NCBI GenBank assembly: GCA_029210695.1
Contig: JARGFH010000001.1
Location: forward strand, 1-64,000
Direction: 5' to 3'
Source: Acidimicrobiia bacterium
Lineage (GTDB): Bacteria; Actinomycetota; Acidimicrobiia; Spongiisociales; JAHEDJ01
DNA: 64,000 nt
This document shows positions 28,078 through 36,969 of this stretch, piece by piece. The notes beneath the pieces were generated by a model. It made no database searches. It was not told the DNA's origin and saw only the letters and a list, made by a program, of their open reading frames with translations. Position 1 is the stretch's first letter, and every line of letters starts with the position of its first letter. A program made the position numbers and the translations under genes.

Positions 28078-28112
28078 CCAATTGCCAATTGCCAATTGCC
28101 AATTGCCGATTG
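28078..28112. repeat. Tandem CCAATTG heptamer repeat (five units)
   Basis: Four perfect CCAATTG units at 28078-28105 are followed by one CCGATTG (28106-28112), between the ends of the ThyX-like gene and the small gene at 28121. It is the longest perfect 7-bp tract in the window; the same word appears as GCAATTG at 23245 and 24096 and as GAATTGC at 40219. Confidence 0.85.
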
Positions 28113-28120
28113 CCAGGTAC

Positions 28121-28336
28121 CTACTCGCCTCCCAGGGGGATCCGAAACACCAGCTTCCCCTCCTCAACCGCCCAAGAAGCCTTGGCAACCAGCGAGAAGT
28201 CCATGAAGTCGGCCTCGGCCTGATCGATGAGGCGCTGGCGCTCGGGACCGGCGACCGGTGGGAGGTTTCGGTCCTTCACGGCATCGGCCCGGGCCTTGAA
28301 GCGGGCGATGAACTGGTCGACGTCAAACTCTGCCAT
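28121..28336 (-). CDS. Small conserved-looking protein, unknown function
   Basis: A 71-residue soluble protein, MAEFDVDQFIARFKARADAV at the start and a C-terminal KLVFRIPLGGE. It is probably helical over the first two thirds with a short beta end. No family is recognised. ATG 28336 has GGAG about nine bases upstream, better than ATG 28354. It is transcribed away from the ArsA-like pair. Confidence 0.6.
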   Translation of the reverse strand: MAEFDVDQFIARFKARADAVKDRNLPPVAGPERQRLIDQAEADFMDFSLVAKASWAVEEGKLVFRIPLGGE

Positions 28337-28433
28337 GAGGTGAACTCCATCCACTTGCGTCCCCTCAGGCTATCGCGTCGACGGTTCGTTCGATCGGTCT
28401 GAGGGGTGGCCCGGCACCACTACCCTGACCCCG

Positions 28434-29288
28434 ATGGATTCGTTGCGGCTCGTCGTAGTCACCGGAAAGGGAGGGGTAGGCCGGTCGGCTGTGGCAGCAG
28501 CCATCGCACTGCGCGCGGTAAGGGCCGGACGCAGGACCCTGGCCATTTCCATGACCGAATCAGGCGGCCTGGGCGAGCACCTGGGCGTCGAGACCCTTGG
28601 ACCGAACGCCCACGAGATTCGCAGCGGCCTGTCGGCGCTGCAGGTCGAGCGCCCGGCCGCCCTCGATGAATACCTGCGCCTCCAGGTCGGCATCCCCAAA
28701 TTCGCCAGACTGGGTCCGCTGGCCAGCGCCTTCGATGCGCTCGCCTCAGCCGCCCCCGGCATCCGCGAGATTGTCACGATGGGCAAGGTGCTCTATGAGG
28801 TGCGTCGCGGGGACACCTGGGATCTCGTCGTGGCAGACGGCCCACCGATCGGCCAAATCGGTTCGCATCTGCGCGCCCCTCGCACGGTTTCGGATCTGGT
28901 GCCAACCGGCCGGATTCGCGACCAGGCGGCCTGGATGGCCGACATCCTCGCCGATCCGGCCCGATCTGCCCTGGTGCTGGTCACGCTTGCCGAAGAACTG
29001 CCGGCCCTGGAAACGGCCGAGGCGATGATCTGGCTTCAGAATTCGAAGCTGATCACCACGAAGTCGGTCATCACGAATCGTGTCCTGGAACCGATGGGAG
29101 TTCCTGTGTCGACCGGCCCCTCGCAGGGAGCCGTGCACGAAGCGGCGGTGCTCCACCACGGCCTGGTCGAGGAACAAACGAAGTGGCTCAAACAAACACC
29201 GGATGGACCCCGGTTGCCGTATTTGTTCGGAGTAACCGGGCCGGCCGAGGTGGCCGAGCGACTCGCCGATCTGTTGGGGTCGCTGTGA
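28434..29288 (+). CDS. ArsA/Get3-like ATPase, subunit A (altered P-loop)
   Basis: A 284-residue ArsA/Get3-family protein. The deviant P-loop reads GKGGVGRSA (residues 11-19): the signature Lys12 is kept, but the P-loop Lys is Arg17 and the following Thr is lost. The switch I Asp is also missing (ISMTESGGLG where DPA is expected). Switch II-like VVADGPPIGQIG is present. This subunit should therefore not hydrolyse ATP by itself. It is followed, with a GTGA overlap, by a second ArsA-like gene with the opposite lesion, so the two probably form a heterodimer. The pair resembles mycobacterial Rv3679-Rv3680. No arsenic gene is nearby. Confidence 0.85.
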   Translation: MDSLRLVVVTGKGGVGRSAVAAAIALRAVRAGRRTLAISMTESGGLGEHLGVETLGPNAHEIRSGLSALQVERPAALDEYLRLQVGIPKFARLGPLASAFDALASAAPGIREIVTMGKVLYEVRRGDTWDLVVADGPPIGQIGSHLRAPRTVSDLVPTGRIRDQAAWMADILADPARSALVLVTLAEELPALETAEAMIWLQNSKLITTKSVITNRVLEPMGVPVSTGPSQGAVHEAAVLHHGLVEEQTKWLKQTPDGPRLPYLFGVTGPAEVAERLADLLGSL

Positions 29289-30310
29289 CCAGGGCAATTC
29301 TCGTCACCGGAGCGGGCGGCGTCGGCAAGACCACGCTGTCGGCTGCCATCGCCGTCCGGGCCGCCCGGTCGGGAAGACGCACACTCGCCCTCACCGTAGA
29401 CCCGGCCCGGCGTCTGGCAGACGCGCTTGGTGTCGGAACGCTCGGAGCGGTTCCAACCGCCAATGCGGAACTCGACCTTCTCTGGGGGGCAATGCTCGAC
29501 GCCGAGCATTCGTGGGATGCGGTTGCACGACGCCATGCCGATCCGGAGGTAGCCGAACGGCTCGTATCCTCCGAGTTCTTCCGGGTGGCCGCCAGACATT
29601 TCCCGGCCAGCCAGTCGTATGCCGCCGCTGAACGGATGGCCGACCATCTGGAGAGCGGCGAGTGGGATGTGGTGGTCGTGGATACTCCACCGGCGGCCGG
29701 CGGCATCGAGTTTTTCACTGCGCCGGCGGAGACCCGCGATCTCGTCGGTGGACGCCTCATCCGCTGGATCACCGGTGGCCCGCTTCCGGGTCGACGCAGC
29801 TTGTTCCGAATCGCCGGACGTCCGGCCCTTCGGATGGCGAGCGCAGTGCTCGGCTCCGATCTACTCGAAAGAGTGGCCGAGTTCCTGTTTGATCTCCGCA
29901 CAACCCACGACAGTGTTTCCCGGCGAGCGGCCGCCATCGAGCGGCACTTCCGGCAGGCATCGACTCTCGTCGTGACGACCGCAGATCCGGCGCCCTTGCG
30001 AGAAGCGGAGCGATTCTTCCGTGAGCTCCCCAAGGTCGCCAGCCGCCCGGAACTGGTTGTGTTCAATCGATCGCTCCCAGACTCCTGGATGACGGGGCGG
30101 GCACCGGCAGACACGCCTCCGGTTCTGGCCGACAATCTGCGCAGATGGTCGTCTGAAGCAATACGACAAGCGGCGCATCGCGGAGAGTTCGCAGCCCACC
30201 ACAAGACGGCCCTGGCAACGGTCCCCTGGCAACCAGAGAGCCCGACCAGCCTTCACGCGCTGGACGAGTTGTTCATCAGGTCTGAGGGCCTGGAAGTCCT
30301 GGGGTTCTGA
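29285..30310 (+). CDS. ArsA/Get3-like ATPase, subunit B (catalytic P-loop, signature Lys absent)
   Basis: A 341-residue ArsA/Get3-family protein. The P-loop GAGGVGKTT (9-17) has the catalytic Lys15 but Ala10 in place of the signature Lys. Switch I keeps DPARRLADALGV and switch II is VVVDTPPAAGGIEFF. GTG 29285 overlaps the stop of subunit A as GTGA, which implies coupled translation and equal amounts. The partner keeps exactly the residue this one lacks. The cargo or target is unknown; Get3 relatives handle tail-anchored proteins, and the mycobacterial pair has been linked to glycerol metabolism. Confidence 0.87.
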   Translation: MTRAILVTGAGGVGKTTLSAAIAVRAARSGRRTLALTVDPARRLADALGVGTLGAVPTANAELDLLWGAMLDAEHSWDAVARRHADPEVAERLVSSEFFRVAARHFPASQSYAAAERMADHLESGEWDVVVVDTPPAAGGIEFFTAPAETRDLVGGRLIRWITGGPLPGRRSLFRIAGRPALRMASAVLGSDLLERVAEFLFDLRTTHDSVSRRAAAIERHFRQASTLVVTTADPAPLREAERFFRELPKVASRPELVVFNRSLPDSWMTGRAPADTPPVLADNLRRWSSEAIRQAAHRGEFAAHHKTALATVPWQPESPTSLHALDELFIRSEGLEVLGF

Positions 30311-30324
30311 AGGAGCCTGCGGCT

Positions 30325-33300
30325 CTAGAGTATCGATTTCTGTCCGAAGAGCTCGCGCAGCTCCGCATAGAGGTCGCTGCGCGGCTCGACGCGGTGGTCG
30401 TCGCCCAGCTTCAACACCTTGTGGCCGGTGTCCGTCGTCATGTGGAGATACACGGGGGCTTGACCCGGATGGTTGATCAACACATCCTTCAATTGCTTGA
30501 CCCGCTCGGGTGAGAGCAAGCGGGCGGGAATCTCGAGCGTCACCGCGCCGTCGGGATCGAGTTGCGGTTCCTCGATGCCGTAGGCCATGACCTTGACATC
30601 ATCTCCACGATGGTCGAGGCGACCCTTCACCAGCAGAATTGCATCCTCGCGAATCAGCGGTCCGCACTCGTTGACGGTGCGCGGGAATGCAACGACTTCG
30701 ACGGAACCGGCCAGATCCTCAATGGTGAAGTAGATCATCTGATCACCGTTACGGGTGAAGCGGCGATTGATGCCCGAAACCAGACCACCAACCGTGATAG
30801 ACGCCCCGTCGGTGAGTTCCATCAGATCCGGAATACCGCAGGTGACGACACGTCGCAACAGCCCCTCGACACCGAGCAACGGATGGTCGGAGATGAACAG
30901 GCCCAGCATCTCCTTCTCGAATCCGAGTTTCGTCCGTTTGTCCCACTCGTCATCCGGAATCTCGACGACGTCGGAGAAGACCTCTTGCTCGCCGCCGAAG
31001 AGGCTGAACTGACCGAGATCCTCTTTGCGTCTGCGGGCAATCGTTGATTCGAGTATCTGCTCGAACGTCAGGATCAGTCCCTTCCGAGCCAATCCGAGCG
31101 CATCGAACGCGCCGGCCTTGATGAGCGATTCCACGGTCCGGCGGTTGAGCGCGGAGACGTCGACGCGGTCCACGAAGTCCTGGAAATCGATGAACGGCCC
31201 TCCCAAAGTCCGCGCCTCGATGATCCTCTCCACAACGCCTTCCCCCACGTTGCGTATCGCCGAGAGACCGAACCGGATCTTGCCGGAGCGCACTGTGAAA
31301 TCAACCTCGGATTCGTTCACATCCGGCACCAGCACGCCCGAACCCATGTTCCGGCATTCGCCCAAGTAAAGGGCGGTTCGGTCTTTGTCCTTTTTGGTCG
31401 AGGTGAGGATGGCCGCCATGTATTCGGCCGGATGGTGAGCCTTGAGGTAGGCCGTCTGAAATGCGATATAGGCGTAACAGGCGCTGTGCGGGATGTTGAA
31501 GCCGTAGCCGGCGAACGGTTCGATGGCATCCCACAGCTCCCGACCGAGATTCACCGGGTGACCCTGCGCCGCGCACCCCTCCGCGAATTTCTGCTTCTCG
31601 GCATTCATCACCGATTTGATCTTCTTACCCATCGCCTTGCGGAGGTTGTCGGCTTCGGCCATCGAGTAGCCGGCCAGGTCGCGGGCGACCTGCATGACCT
31701 GTTCCTGGTAGACGATTATCCCGTACGTAGATTCGAGGAACGGTTTGGTGGCGGGATGCGGGTACTCAACCGGCTTTCGGTTGTTCTTGCGCTCTGCGTA
31801 TTCGTAGTGCATGTTCTGACCCATGGGACCGGGACGAAACAATGCGTTGGTGGCAACGATGTGATCGAATGTTTCCGGTTGAAGCGAGCGGATCAGCGAC
31901 CGCATCGCAGAGCCCTCCAACTGGAAAACACCAACGGTGTCTGTGTTTCGGATCAACTCGAAGGTCTCCGGATCGTCCAGCGGGACACTGTCTATGTCGA
32001 TGATCCCGCCACCGGATGCCTCGATCAACTCCAGCGTCCGCTCAATGATCGCCAGTGTGCGAAGACCGAGGAAGTCCATCTTGAGCAGGCCGAGGTCGGC
32101 AATTCCGTGCATCTCGTACTGCGTGACGATCTCGGCGCCTTCGCCCTTCTGCTGGATGGGCACGAGTCCGGTCAGGGGCTCCGGAGCAATGACGACTGCC
32201 GCCGCATGGATTGAATCCTGCCTGCGAAGTCCTTCGAGGCCTTTGGCGGCATCGACCACCTGACGGACTTCTGCCTCGGCCTCATAGGCCTCCCGCAAGC
32301 CCGCCGCATTGGAAAACCAGTCTTTGACGGTGACGTCGGCCTCCAACGCCGGGGGCGTCAGACACTGCTCCAGCGAAGGCTCTTTGCCGAGAATCGCCGG
32401 AGGCATCAGCTTGGCAACCCGGTCCCCGAGGCCGTATGGATGTCCCAGGACCCGGGCGGCGTCGCGAATGGCCTGCTTCCCCTTGATGGTGGAGAAGGTG
32501 ATGATCTGAGCAACGTGGTCGGACCCGTATTTCTCTGCTGCGTATCGAATCATTTCGCCGCGATAGCGTTCATCGAAGTCCATGTCGATGTCGGGCATCT
32601 CCCGGCGGCCGGGATTGAGGAACCGCTCGAAGATCATGCCGTACTGGAGCGGATCGAGGTCGGTGATCCGCAGGCAATACGAAACGATGGAACCGGCCGC
32701 ACTACCGCGACCAGGTCCAACGCGGATCCGCTGCTGGCGGGCATAGCGAATGAGATCCCACACGATGAGGAAGTAGGCGGGAAAACCCATGTCGTCGATG
32801 ATGCGTAGTTCGTGTTCGATTCGCTCCCGAGCATCATCCGGCACCGGATCGCCGTACCGGACCCTGGCCCCCTCCTCGACCAGCTCTCGAAGGAATGACT
32901 GCTCTGTGTGCGCCTCTGGAACGGGGAATACCGGCAACAGGAAGTTGCCGAACTCCAGCTCCACGTTGGCCCGCTCGGCGACCCACAACGTGTTGGTGAG
33001 AGCACCGGGGAAGCGCTCCTCCGGGAACAGGGATCGCATCTCCGCCGCGGTTTTCACGTAGAGGCCGGATCCCTCGAATCGAAATCGATTCTGATCGTCG
33101 AGTGTCGAACCGGTCTGAATGCACAGGAGCACATCGTGGGCGGCCGCATCCTCGGCGGTGATGTAGTGAGAGTCGTTGGCAGCCAGCAGCGGAGCGCCGA
33201 GCTTGCGCGAGATATCCGCGAGATCGGGCAGAATTCGTCGCTGCGCCTCGATCCCATGATCCCCCAGCTCGATGAAGAAGTTGTCGCGGCCGAAGATGTC

Positions 33301-33831
33301 CTGATACATCGCGGCAGCCTCGACGGCGCCGTCGAAATCCCTGCTCAGCTGCGTGTTGCCCTCTTCCCGCGAGGCGTCCGGAGCTAGCAGGCTCGGCACG
33401 TGGCCGCCGAGGCAGCCGGAGGTGGCGATGATGCCCTCGGAGTAACGGCTGAGCAGTTCGACATCCATCCGTGGCTTGTAGTAGTAGCCCTCGAGGTACG
33501 ACTTGCTGACGAGTTGCATGAGATTGCGGTAGCCGGTCTGGTTCTCTGCGAGCAACGTCATGTGATGCCGGATATTCTCGGCGCGGGCGGGCCGATCGAA
33601 CCTGCTGCCCGGTGTCACATAGGCTTCGACCCCGATGATCGGCTTGATGCCGGCGCCGGTCGCAGCCTTGTAGAAGTCGACGACGCCGTACATGACACCG
33701 TGATCCGTGATCGCAACCGCCGGTTGCCCGTCGGCTTTCACGGCGGCTACCAGATCCTTGACCCGCGCCGCACCGTCGAGCATCGAGAACTCTGTGTGAA
33801 CGTGGAGGTTAGCGAAGCTATCGCGGTCCAT
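30325..33831 (-). CDS. dnaE: DNA polymerase III alpha subunit (DnaE1 type)
   Basis: A 1168-residue replicative polymerase. The N-terminal PHP domain looks metal-competent: HVH at 10-12, Asp19, DHG (His44), GVEAY (Glu69), Cys140, and NDSH (Asp220, His222), so built-in 3'-5' proofreading is plausible, as in mycobacterial DnaE1. The polymerase core has GRGSAAGS (375-382) and the catalytic PDIDMDF (413-419). A clamp-binding QFSLF follows the HhH region, then an OB fold (ITVGGLVSGINRRFTRNG) and the C-terminal domain. It converges on the ArsA-like pair with only 14 bp between. Confidence 0.96.
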   Translation of the reverse strand: MDRDSFANLHVHTEFSMLDGAARVKDLVAAVKADGQPAVAITDHGVMYGVVDFYKAATGAGIKPIIGVEAYVTPGSRFDRPARAENIRHHMTLLAENQTGYRNLMQLVSKSYLEGYYYKPRMDVELLSRYSEGIIATSGCLGGHVPSLLAPDASREEGNTQLSRDFDGAVEAAAMYQDIFGRDNFFIELGDHGIEAQRRILPDLADISRKLGAPLLAANDSHYITAEDAAAHDVLLCIQTGSTLDDQNRFRFEGSGLYVKTAAEMRSLFPEERFPGALTNTLWVAERANVELEFGNFLLPVFPVPEAHTEQSFLRELVEEGARVRYGDPVPDDARERIEHELRIIDDMGFPAYFLIVWDLIRYARQQRIRVGPGRGSAAGSIVSYCLRITDLDPLQYGMIFERFLNPGRREMPDIDMDFDERYRGEMIRYAAEKYGSDHVAQIITFSTIKGKQAIRDAARVLGHPYGLGDRVAKLMPPAILGKEPSLEQCLTPPALEADVTVKDWFSNAAGLREAYEAEAEVRQVVDAAKGLEGLRRQDSIHAAAVVIAPEPLTGLVPIQQKGEGAEIVTQYEMHGIADLGLLKMDFLGLRTLAIIERTLELIEASGGGIIDIDSVPLDDPETFELIRNTDTVGVFQLEGSAMRSLIRSLQPETFDHIVATNALFRPGPMGQNMHYEYAERKNNRKPVEYPHPATKPFLESTYGIIVYQEQVMQVARDLAGYSMAEADNLRKAMGKKIKSVMNAEKQKFAEGCAAQGHPVNLGRELWDAIEPFAGYGFNIPHSACYAYIAFQTAYLKAHHPAEYMAAILTSTKKDKDRTALYLGECRNMGSGVLVPDVNESEVDFTVRSGKIRFGLSAIRNVGEGVVERIIEARTLGGPFIDFQDFVDRVDVSALNRRTVESLIKAGAFDALGLARKGLILTFEQILESTIARRRKEDLGQFSLFGGEQEVFSDVVEIPDDEWDKRTKLGFEKEMLGLFISDHPLLGVEGLLRRVVTCGIPDLMELTDGASITVGGLVSGINRRFTRNGDQMIYFTIEDLAGSVEVVAFPRTVNECGPLIREDAILLVKGRLDHRGDDVKVMAYGIEEPQLDPDGAVTLEIPARLLSPERVKQLKDVLINHPGQAPVYLHMTTDTGHKVLKLGDDHRVEPRSDLYAELRELFGQKSIL

Positions 33832-33935
33832 GGGTCCGAACTACATCAGTGGGATTCCCGACTGTAGCAGTTGGCCCGGTCCCTGAATCGCGAGGCGAGA
33901 GGTTCATTTCGCGTCTCCAGTCGCCCCGACCTCCA

Positions 33936-34763
33936 TCAGACGAAGATGACCAGGAACAAAGCTACGAGTCCGATCGCGGCGGCGATGGCCGTCCGGTTCA
34001 TCGTCGTCTTTTTCGGGACCAGGCCCCACAGATAACCGATGACGAGGCCGGCCAGGAATCCGCCCAGGTGGCCCTGCCAGGAGATCCGCGGTACGACGAA
34101 CGAGAACACCGCGTTGATGCCCAGCAGGATGACGAGCTGACGGTAGAGGGCGGCGCCTGCTCGTGTATGCCGCACCCGCCAGGACCCGACCAGCCAAACT
34201 CCGAATAGCCCGAAAATGGCCCCGGAGGCGCCGACGAGCACCGTGAACTCGGCGCTGAGGAAATACGCGGCCGCTCCCCCGGCGGCGGCCGTCGACAGGT
34301 ACAGGACCGCGAACGTAGACGAGCCGATCTGTCGTTCGAGTTCGGGCCCAAACACGTACAACGCCCACATATTGAACAGAAGGTGAGTCGAACTCCCGTG
34401 CAGAAACGCGGCGGTGAGGACTCGCCACCACTCTCCGTCCGCGACCAGCCAGTTGGCCTGGGCGGCGTTCTGTTCGATCAGGTCCCGTGCCCATTGCACC
34501 GTCGGTTCGGCCAGACCCGGCACGACCCGAGGCGCCAGGAACAGCACGACCGCCACTCCGATCAATCCGAACGACACAGGAGTTGGTCGGTTGAGCAGTT
34601 GTCTGGCCGTGACCTGCCGGGCGGCCGGGCGGGCGCATTCGAAACACTTCTGACCTGCTGGGGTGTCGACGGCACACTCGATGCAGATCGGCTTGCCGCA
34701 CGTAGCGCAGCCCAGGAGGGTCTCTCGATCTGGATGGCGATAGCAGACGGTACCCGTTTCCAT
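33936..34763 (-). CDS. Rhomboid intramembrane serine protease with N-terminal zinc-binding module
   Basis: A 275-residue protein. Residues 1-45 hold a B-box-like zinc module (C7, H10, C19, C22, C27, C30, C40, C43). Six or seven membrane segments follow, with HLLFNMWALYVFGPELE, the catalytic Ser180 in LVGASGAIFG and the catalytic His232 in SWQGHLGGFLAG. The substrate is unknown. ATG 34763 (METGTVCYRHPDRE) fits the zinc module; the upstream in-frame start at 34805 does not. Divergent from the DUF2090 gene. Confidence 0.9.
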   Translation of the reverse strand: METGTVCYRHPDRETLLGCATCGKPICIECAVDTPAGQKCFECARPAARQVTARQLLNRPTPVSFGLIGVAVVLFLAPRVVPGLAEPTVQWARDLIEQNAAQANWLVADGEWWRVLTAAFLHGSSTHLLFNMWALYVFGPELERQIGSSTFAVLYLSTAAAGGAAAYFLSAEFTVLVGASGAIFGLFGVWLVGSWRVRHTRAGAALYRQLVILLGINAVFSFVVPRISWQGHLGGFLAGLVIGYLWGLVPKKTTMNRTAIAAAIGLVALFLVIFV

Positions 34764-34860
34764 GGTCGACCACGCTAATCGAACAGCGGACATGCGTATC
34801 CTCACTCATAGGCGCGGCCACTACAGTTGTTGTCGTCCAAAGCCTCAAGGGAGAAACCAA

Positions 34861-35754
34861 ATGAGTGACGAGTTGTTCATCCTCGCCTTCGATCACCGGG
34901 GAAGTTTCAAGTCGAAGATGTTCGGGATCAGCGGTCGCGATGCCACCGCCGACGAGCAAGCGGCCCTCCAGGACGCCAAGCGTCTCGTATACGAAGGCGC
35001 CCTCAAGGCAGTCGACGACGGGCTCTCCCCGGACCTCGTCGGTGTGCTCGTCGATGAGGAGATGGGTGCCGATGTGGCCCGCGATGCCAAGCAGAGGGGC
35101 ATCAAGCTGGCGATGCCGGTCGAGTCGTCCGGCCAACCTCTCTTCGATTTCGAGTACGGCGACGAGTTCGGAGACCACATTGAGCGCTTCGACCCTGAGT
35201 TCTCGAAGGTGCTCGTCCGCTGGAACCCGGACGATGCTCCGGAGGACAACCGCATCCAGGGCGAGCGCCTGAAGCGACTAGGCGACTGGTTACGCGACAA
35301 GGGACGTACCTACCTCTTCGAGTTGCTGGTGCCGCCGACCGACCAACAACTTGCTCTCGTCGGGTCGGCTGCCGACTACGACTCGGAGGCCCGCCCGTAT
35401 CTCACCCTCCAAGCGATCCGACAGATCCTCGATGCCGGCGTGGAGCCTGATATCTGGAAGATCGAAGGTCTCGACCGCCGGCGCAACTGTGAGCTGCTGT
35501 CCGATCTCGTCAGATCCGGTGGACGCGATGACGTCATCGCCGTCGTCCTCGGCCGTGGTGCAGACGATGCCAAGGTCGACCACTGGCTGCGGATGGGATC
35601 CGGCGTGCCCGGCTACGCAGGATTTGCCATCGGCCGGTCGATCTGGTGGGCAGGCGTCGAGGGCTACAAGGATGGAAAGATGAGCCGCGCAGAGGCCGTC
35701 GATTCGATCTCCGCCAACTACCGTCGCTTCGTCGACGTCTACCAGGCTGGATGA
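34861..35754 (+). CDS. DUF2090 (IolC C-terminal-like) aldolase-type protein
   Basis: A 297-residue TIM-barrel-like protein of the DUF2090 family, which occurs alone or as the C-terminal half of bifunctional IolC proteins, where an aldolase role towards 2-deoxy-5-keto-gluconate 6-phosphate has been proposed. Visible markers are ILAFDHRGSFKSKMFG, GVLVDEEMGADVARDA and the C-terminal GFAIGRSIWWAGVEGY. ATG 34861 follows a good AAGGGAG. The next two genes encode phosphofructokinases, so a sugar-phosphate role fits, but no inositol genes are present. Confidence 0.82.
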   Translation: MSDELFILAFDHRGSFKSKMFGISGRDATADEQAALQDAKRLVYEGALKAVDDGLSPDLVGVLVDEEMGADVARDAKQRGIKLAMPVESSGQPLFDFEYGDEFGDHIERFDPEFSKVLVRWNPDDAPEDNRIQGERLKRLGDWLRDKGRTYLFELLVPPTDQQLALVGSAADYDSEARPYLTLQAIRQILDAGVEPDIWKIEGLDRRRNCELLSDLVRSGGRDDVIAVVLGRGADDAKVDHWLRMGSGVPGYAGFAIGRSIWWAGVEGYKDGKMSRAEAVDSISANYRRFVDVYQAG

Positions 35755-35779
35755 TCTGGTCGCGCAAACGCGACCAGAT
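35754..35779 (+). promoter_or_regulatory. Perfect 11-bp hairpin between the DUF2090 and phosphofructokinase genes
   Basis: ATCTGGTCGCG, loop CAAA, CGCGACCAGAT. It begins at the last base of the DUF2090 stop codon and ends about 40 bases before the pfk start. There is no T-run after it, so it is more likely an mRNA-processing or stability hairpin, or a weak attenuator, than a classical terminator. Confidence 0.7.
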
Positions 35780-35820
35780 GACTCAGAACCACACGACAGA
35801 AGGCACAATCGGAGTTCACC

Positions 35821-36969
35821 ATGCGTATCGGCATTCTGACCGGAGGAGGCGACGTCCCCGGCCTCAACCCATGCATAAAGGCGGTGGTCAACCGCGTGGC
35901 CGAGCAGGGCCATGAGGTTATCGGCATCCGGCGCGGCTGGGGCGGGGTGCTGGAACACAATCCGGCGGATCCCGACTCGGCTGCCCGGCATTACCTGACA
36001 TTGAGCCCGGATGTCGTGAGAACGATCGACCGCACCGGCGGCACCATGTTGCACACGTCACGCACGAACCCCCAGCGGGTCCGCACCAAGGATGTTCCCG
36101 ACTTCCTCCAGGACCAGATCAGCGGTGAAGGACCCCACGACTTCACCAACCACGCTCTGCGGGTGCTGGAGGACCAGAAACTCGACGTCCTCATCCCGAT
36201 CGGCGGCGATGACACCCTGTCGTTCGGTCAGCGCCTCCACGAAGAAGGCTTCCCGGTCATCGCCATCCCCAAGACGATGGACAACGACGTGCACGGGACC
36301 GAGTACTGCATCGGGTTCTCCACTGCAGTCACCCGCGGCGTGCAGTTCATCACGAACCTGCGTACCGCCACCGGATCCCACGAGCGGATCGCCGTCGTCG
36401 AGTTGTTCGGACGCAACAGCGGCGAGACCTCGCTCGTCACGGCCTACCTCTCCGGCGTGGATCGGGCCGTCATCTCAGAGGTTCCGTTCGACATCGATCG
36501 TTTGTGCAACTTCCTGGTTGAAGACCGGGCCAAGAACCCGAGCAACTACGCGATATTGACGATCTCCGAAGGAGCCCAGTTGATCGGTGGCGACATCGTT
36601 GAACGAGGTGAGGCCGATGCGTTTGGACATCGCAAGCTCGGAGGTATCGGAGATATCACCGCACAGTTGATCAAGGAACGGACCGGTATCTCGATCATCG
36701 AGCAGCGCCTCGCCTACTTGATGCGCTCGGGAAGCCCCGATTCGCTGGACCTGATGGTGGCGATCAACTACGCGGTAATGGCGGCGGACCTGGCCATGGA
36801 GGGAGCAACCGGACGGATGGTTGCGCTGCGCGGCGGAACCTATACGAGCGTACCGATTTCAGTCACCACCGAAGGCTTGAAACGAGTGGACATCGACGAG
36901 CTCTACGACCGGGACGAGTACCGACCCAAAGTCCGTCATGTCAGCGGCAAACCGATGTTCCTGTACTGA
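35821..36969 (+). CDS. Phosphofructokinase with PPi-type donor site
   Basis: A 382-residue PfkA-fold enzyme phosphorylating fructose 6-phosphate. The donor-site motif is GGDD (128-131) and the following catalytic motif is PKTMDND (150-156). In this family Asp in the fourth position of GGDx together with Lys before TxDND marks use of pyrophosphate, while Gly there marks ATP. The substrate side has the GRNSG loop. It is about 40 residues longer than the next gene. ATG 35821 follows a weak ribosome-binding site, and the stop shares a base with the next start. Confidence 0.88.
   Translation: MRIGILTGGGDVPGLNPCIKAVVNRVAEQGHEVIGIRRGWGGVLEHNPADPDSAARHYLTLSPDVVRTIDRTGGTMLHTSRTNPQRVRTKDVPDFLQDQISGEGPHDFTNHALRVLEDQKLDVLIPIGGDDTLSFGQRLHEEGFPVIAIPKTMDNDVHGTEYCIGFSTAVTRGVQFITNLRTATGSHERIAVVELFGRNSGETSLVTAYLSGVDRAVISEVPFDIDRLCNFLVEDRAKNPSNYAILTISEGAQLIGGDIVERGEADAFGHRKLGGIGDITAQLIKERTGISIIEQRLAYLMRSGSPDSLDLMVAINYAVMAADLAMEGATGRMVALRGGTYTSVPISVTTEGLKRVDIDELYDRDEYRPKVRHVSGKPMFLY

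Noticed and set aside
28078-28112. CRISPR array
   Set aside because: Units are 7 bp with no spacers and no cas genes nearby; a simple tandem repeat.
28434-30310. Arsenite resistance operon
   Set aside because: No arsB, arsR, arsC or arsD; the As-binding Cys of ArsA are not seen in either subunit, so the Get3-like reading is better.
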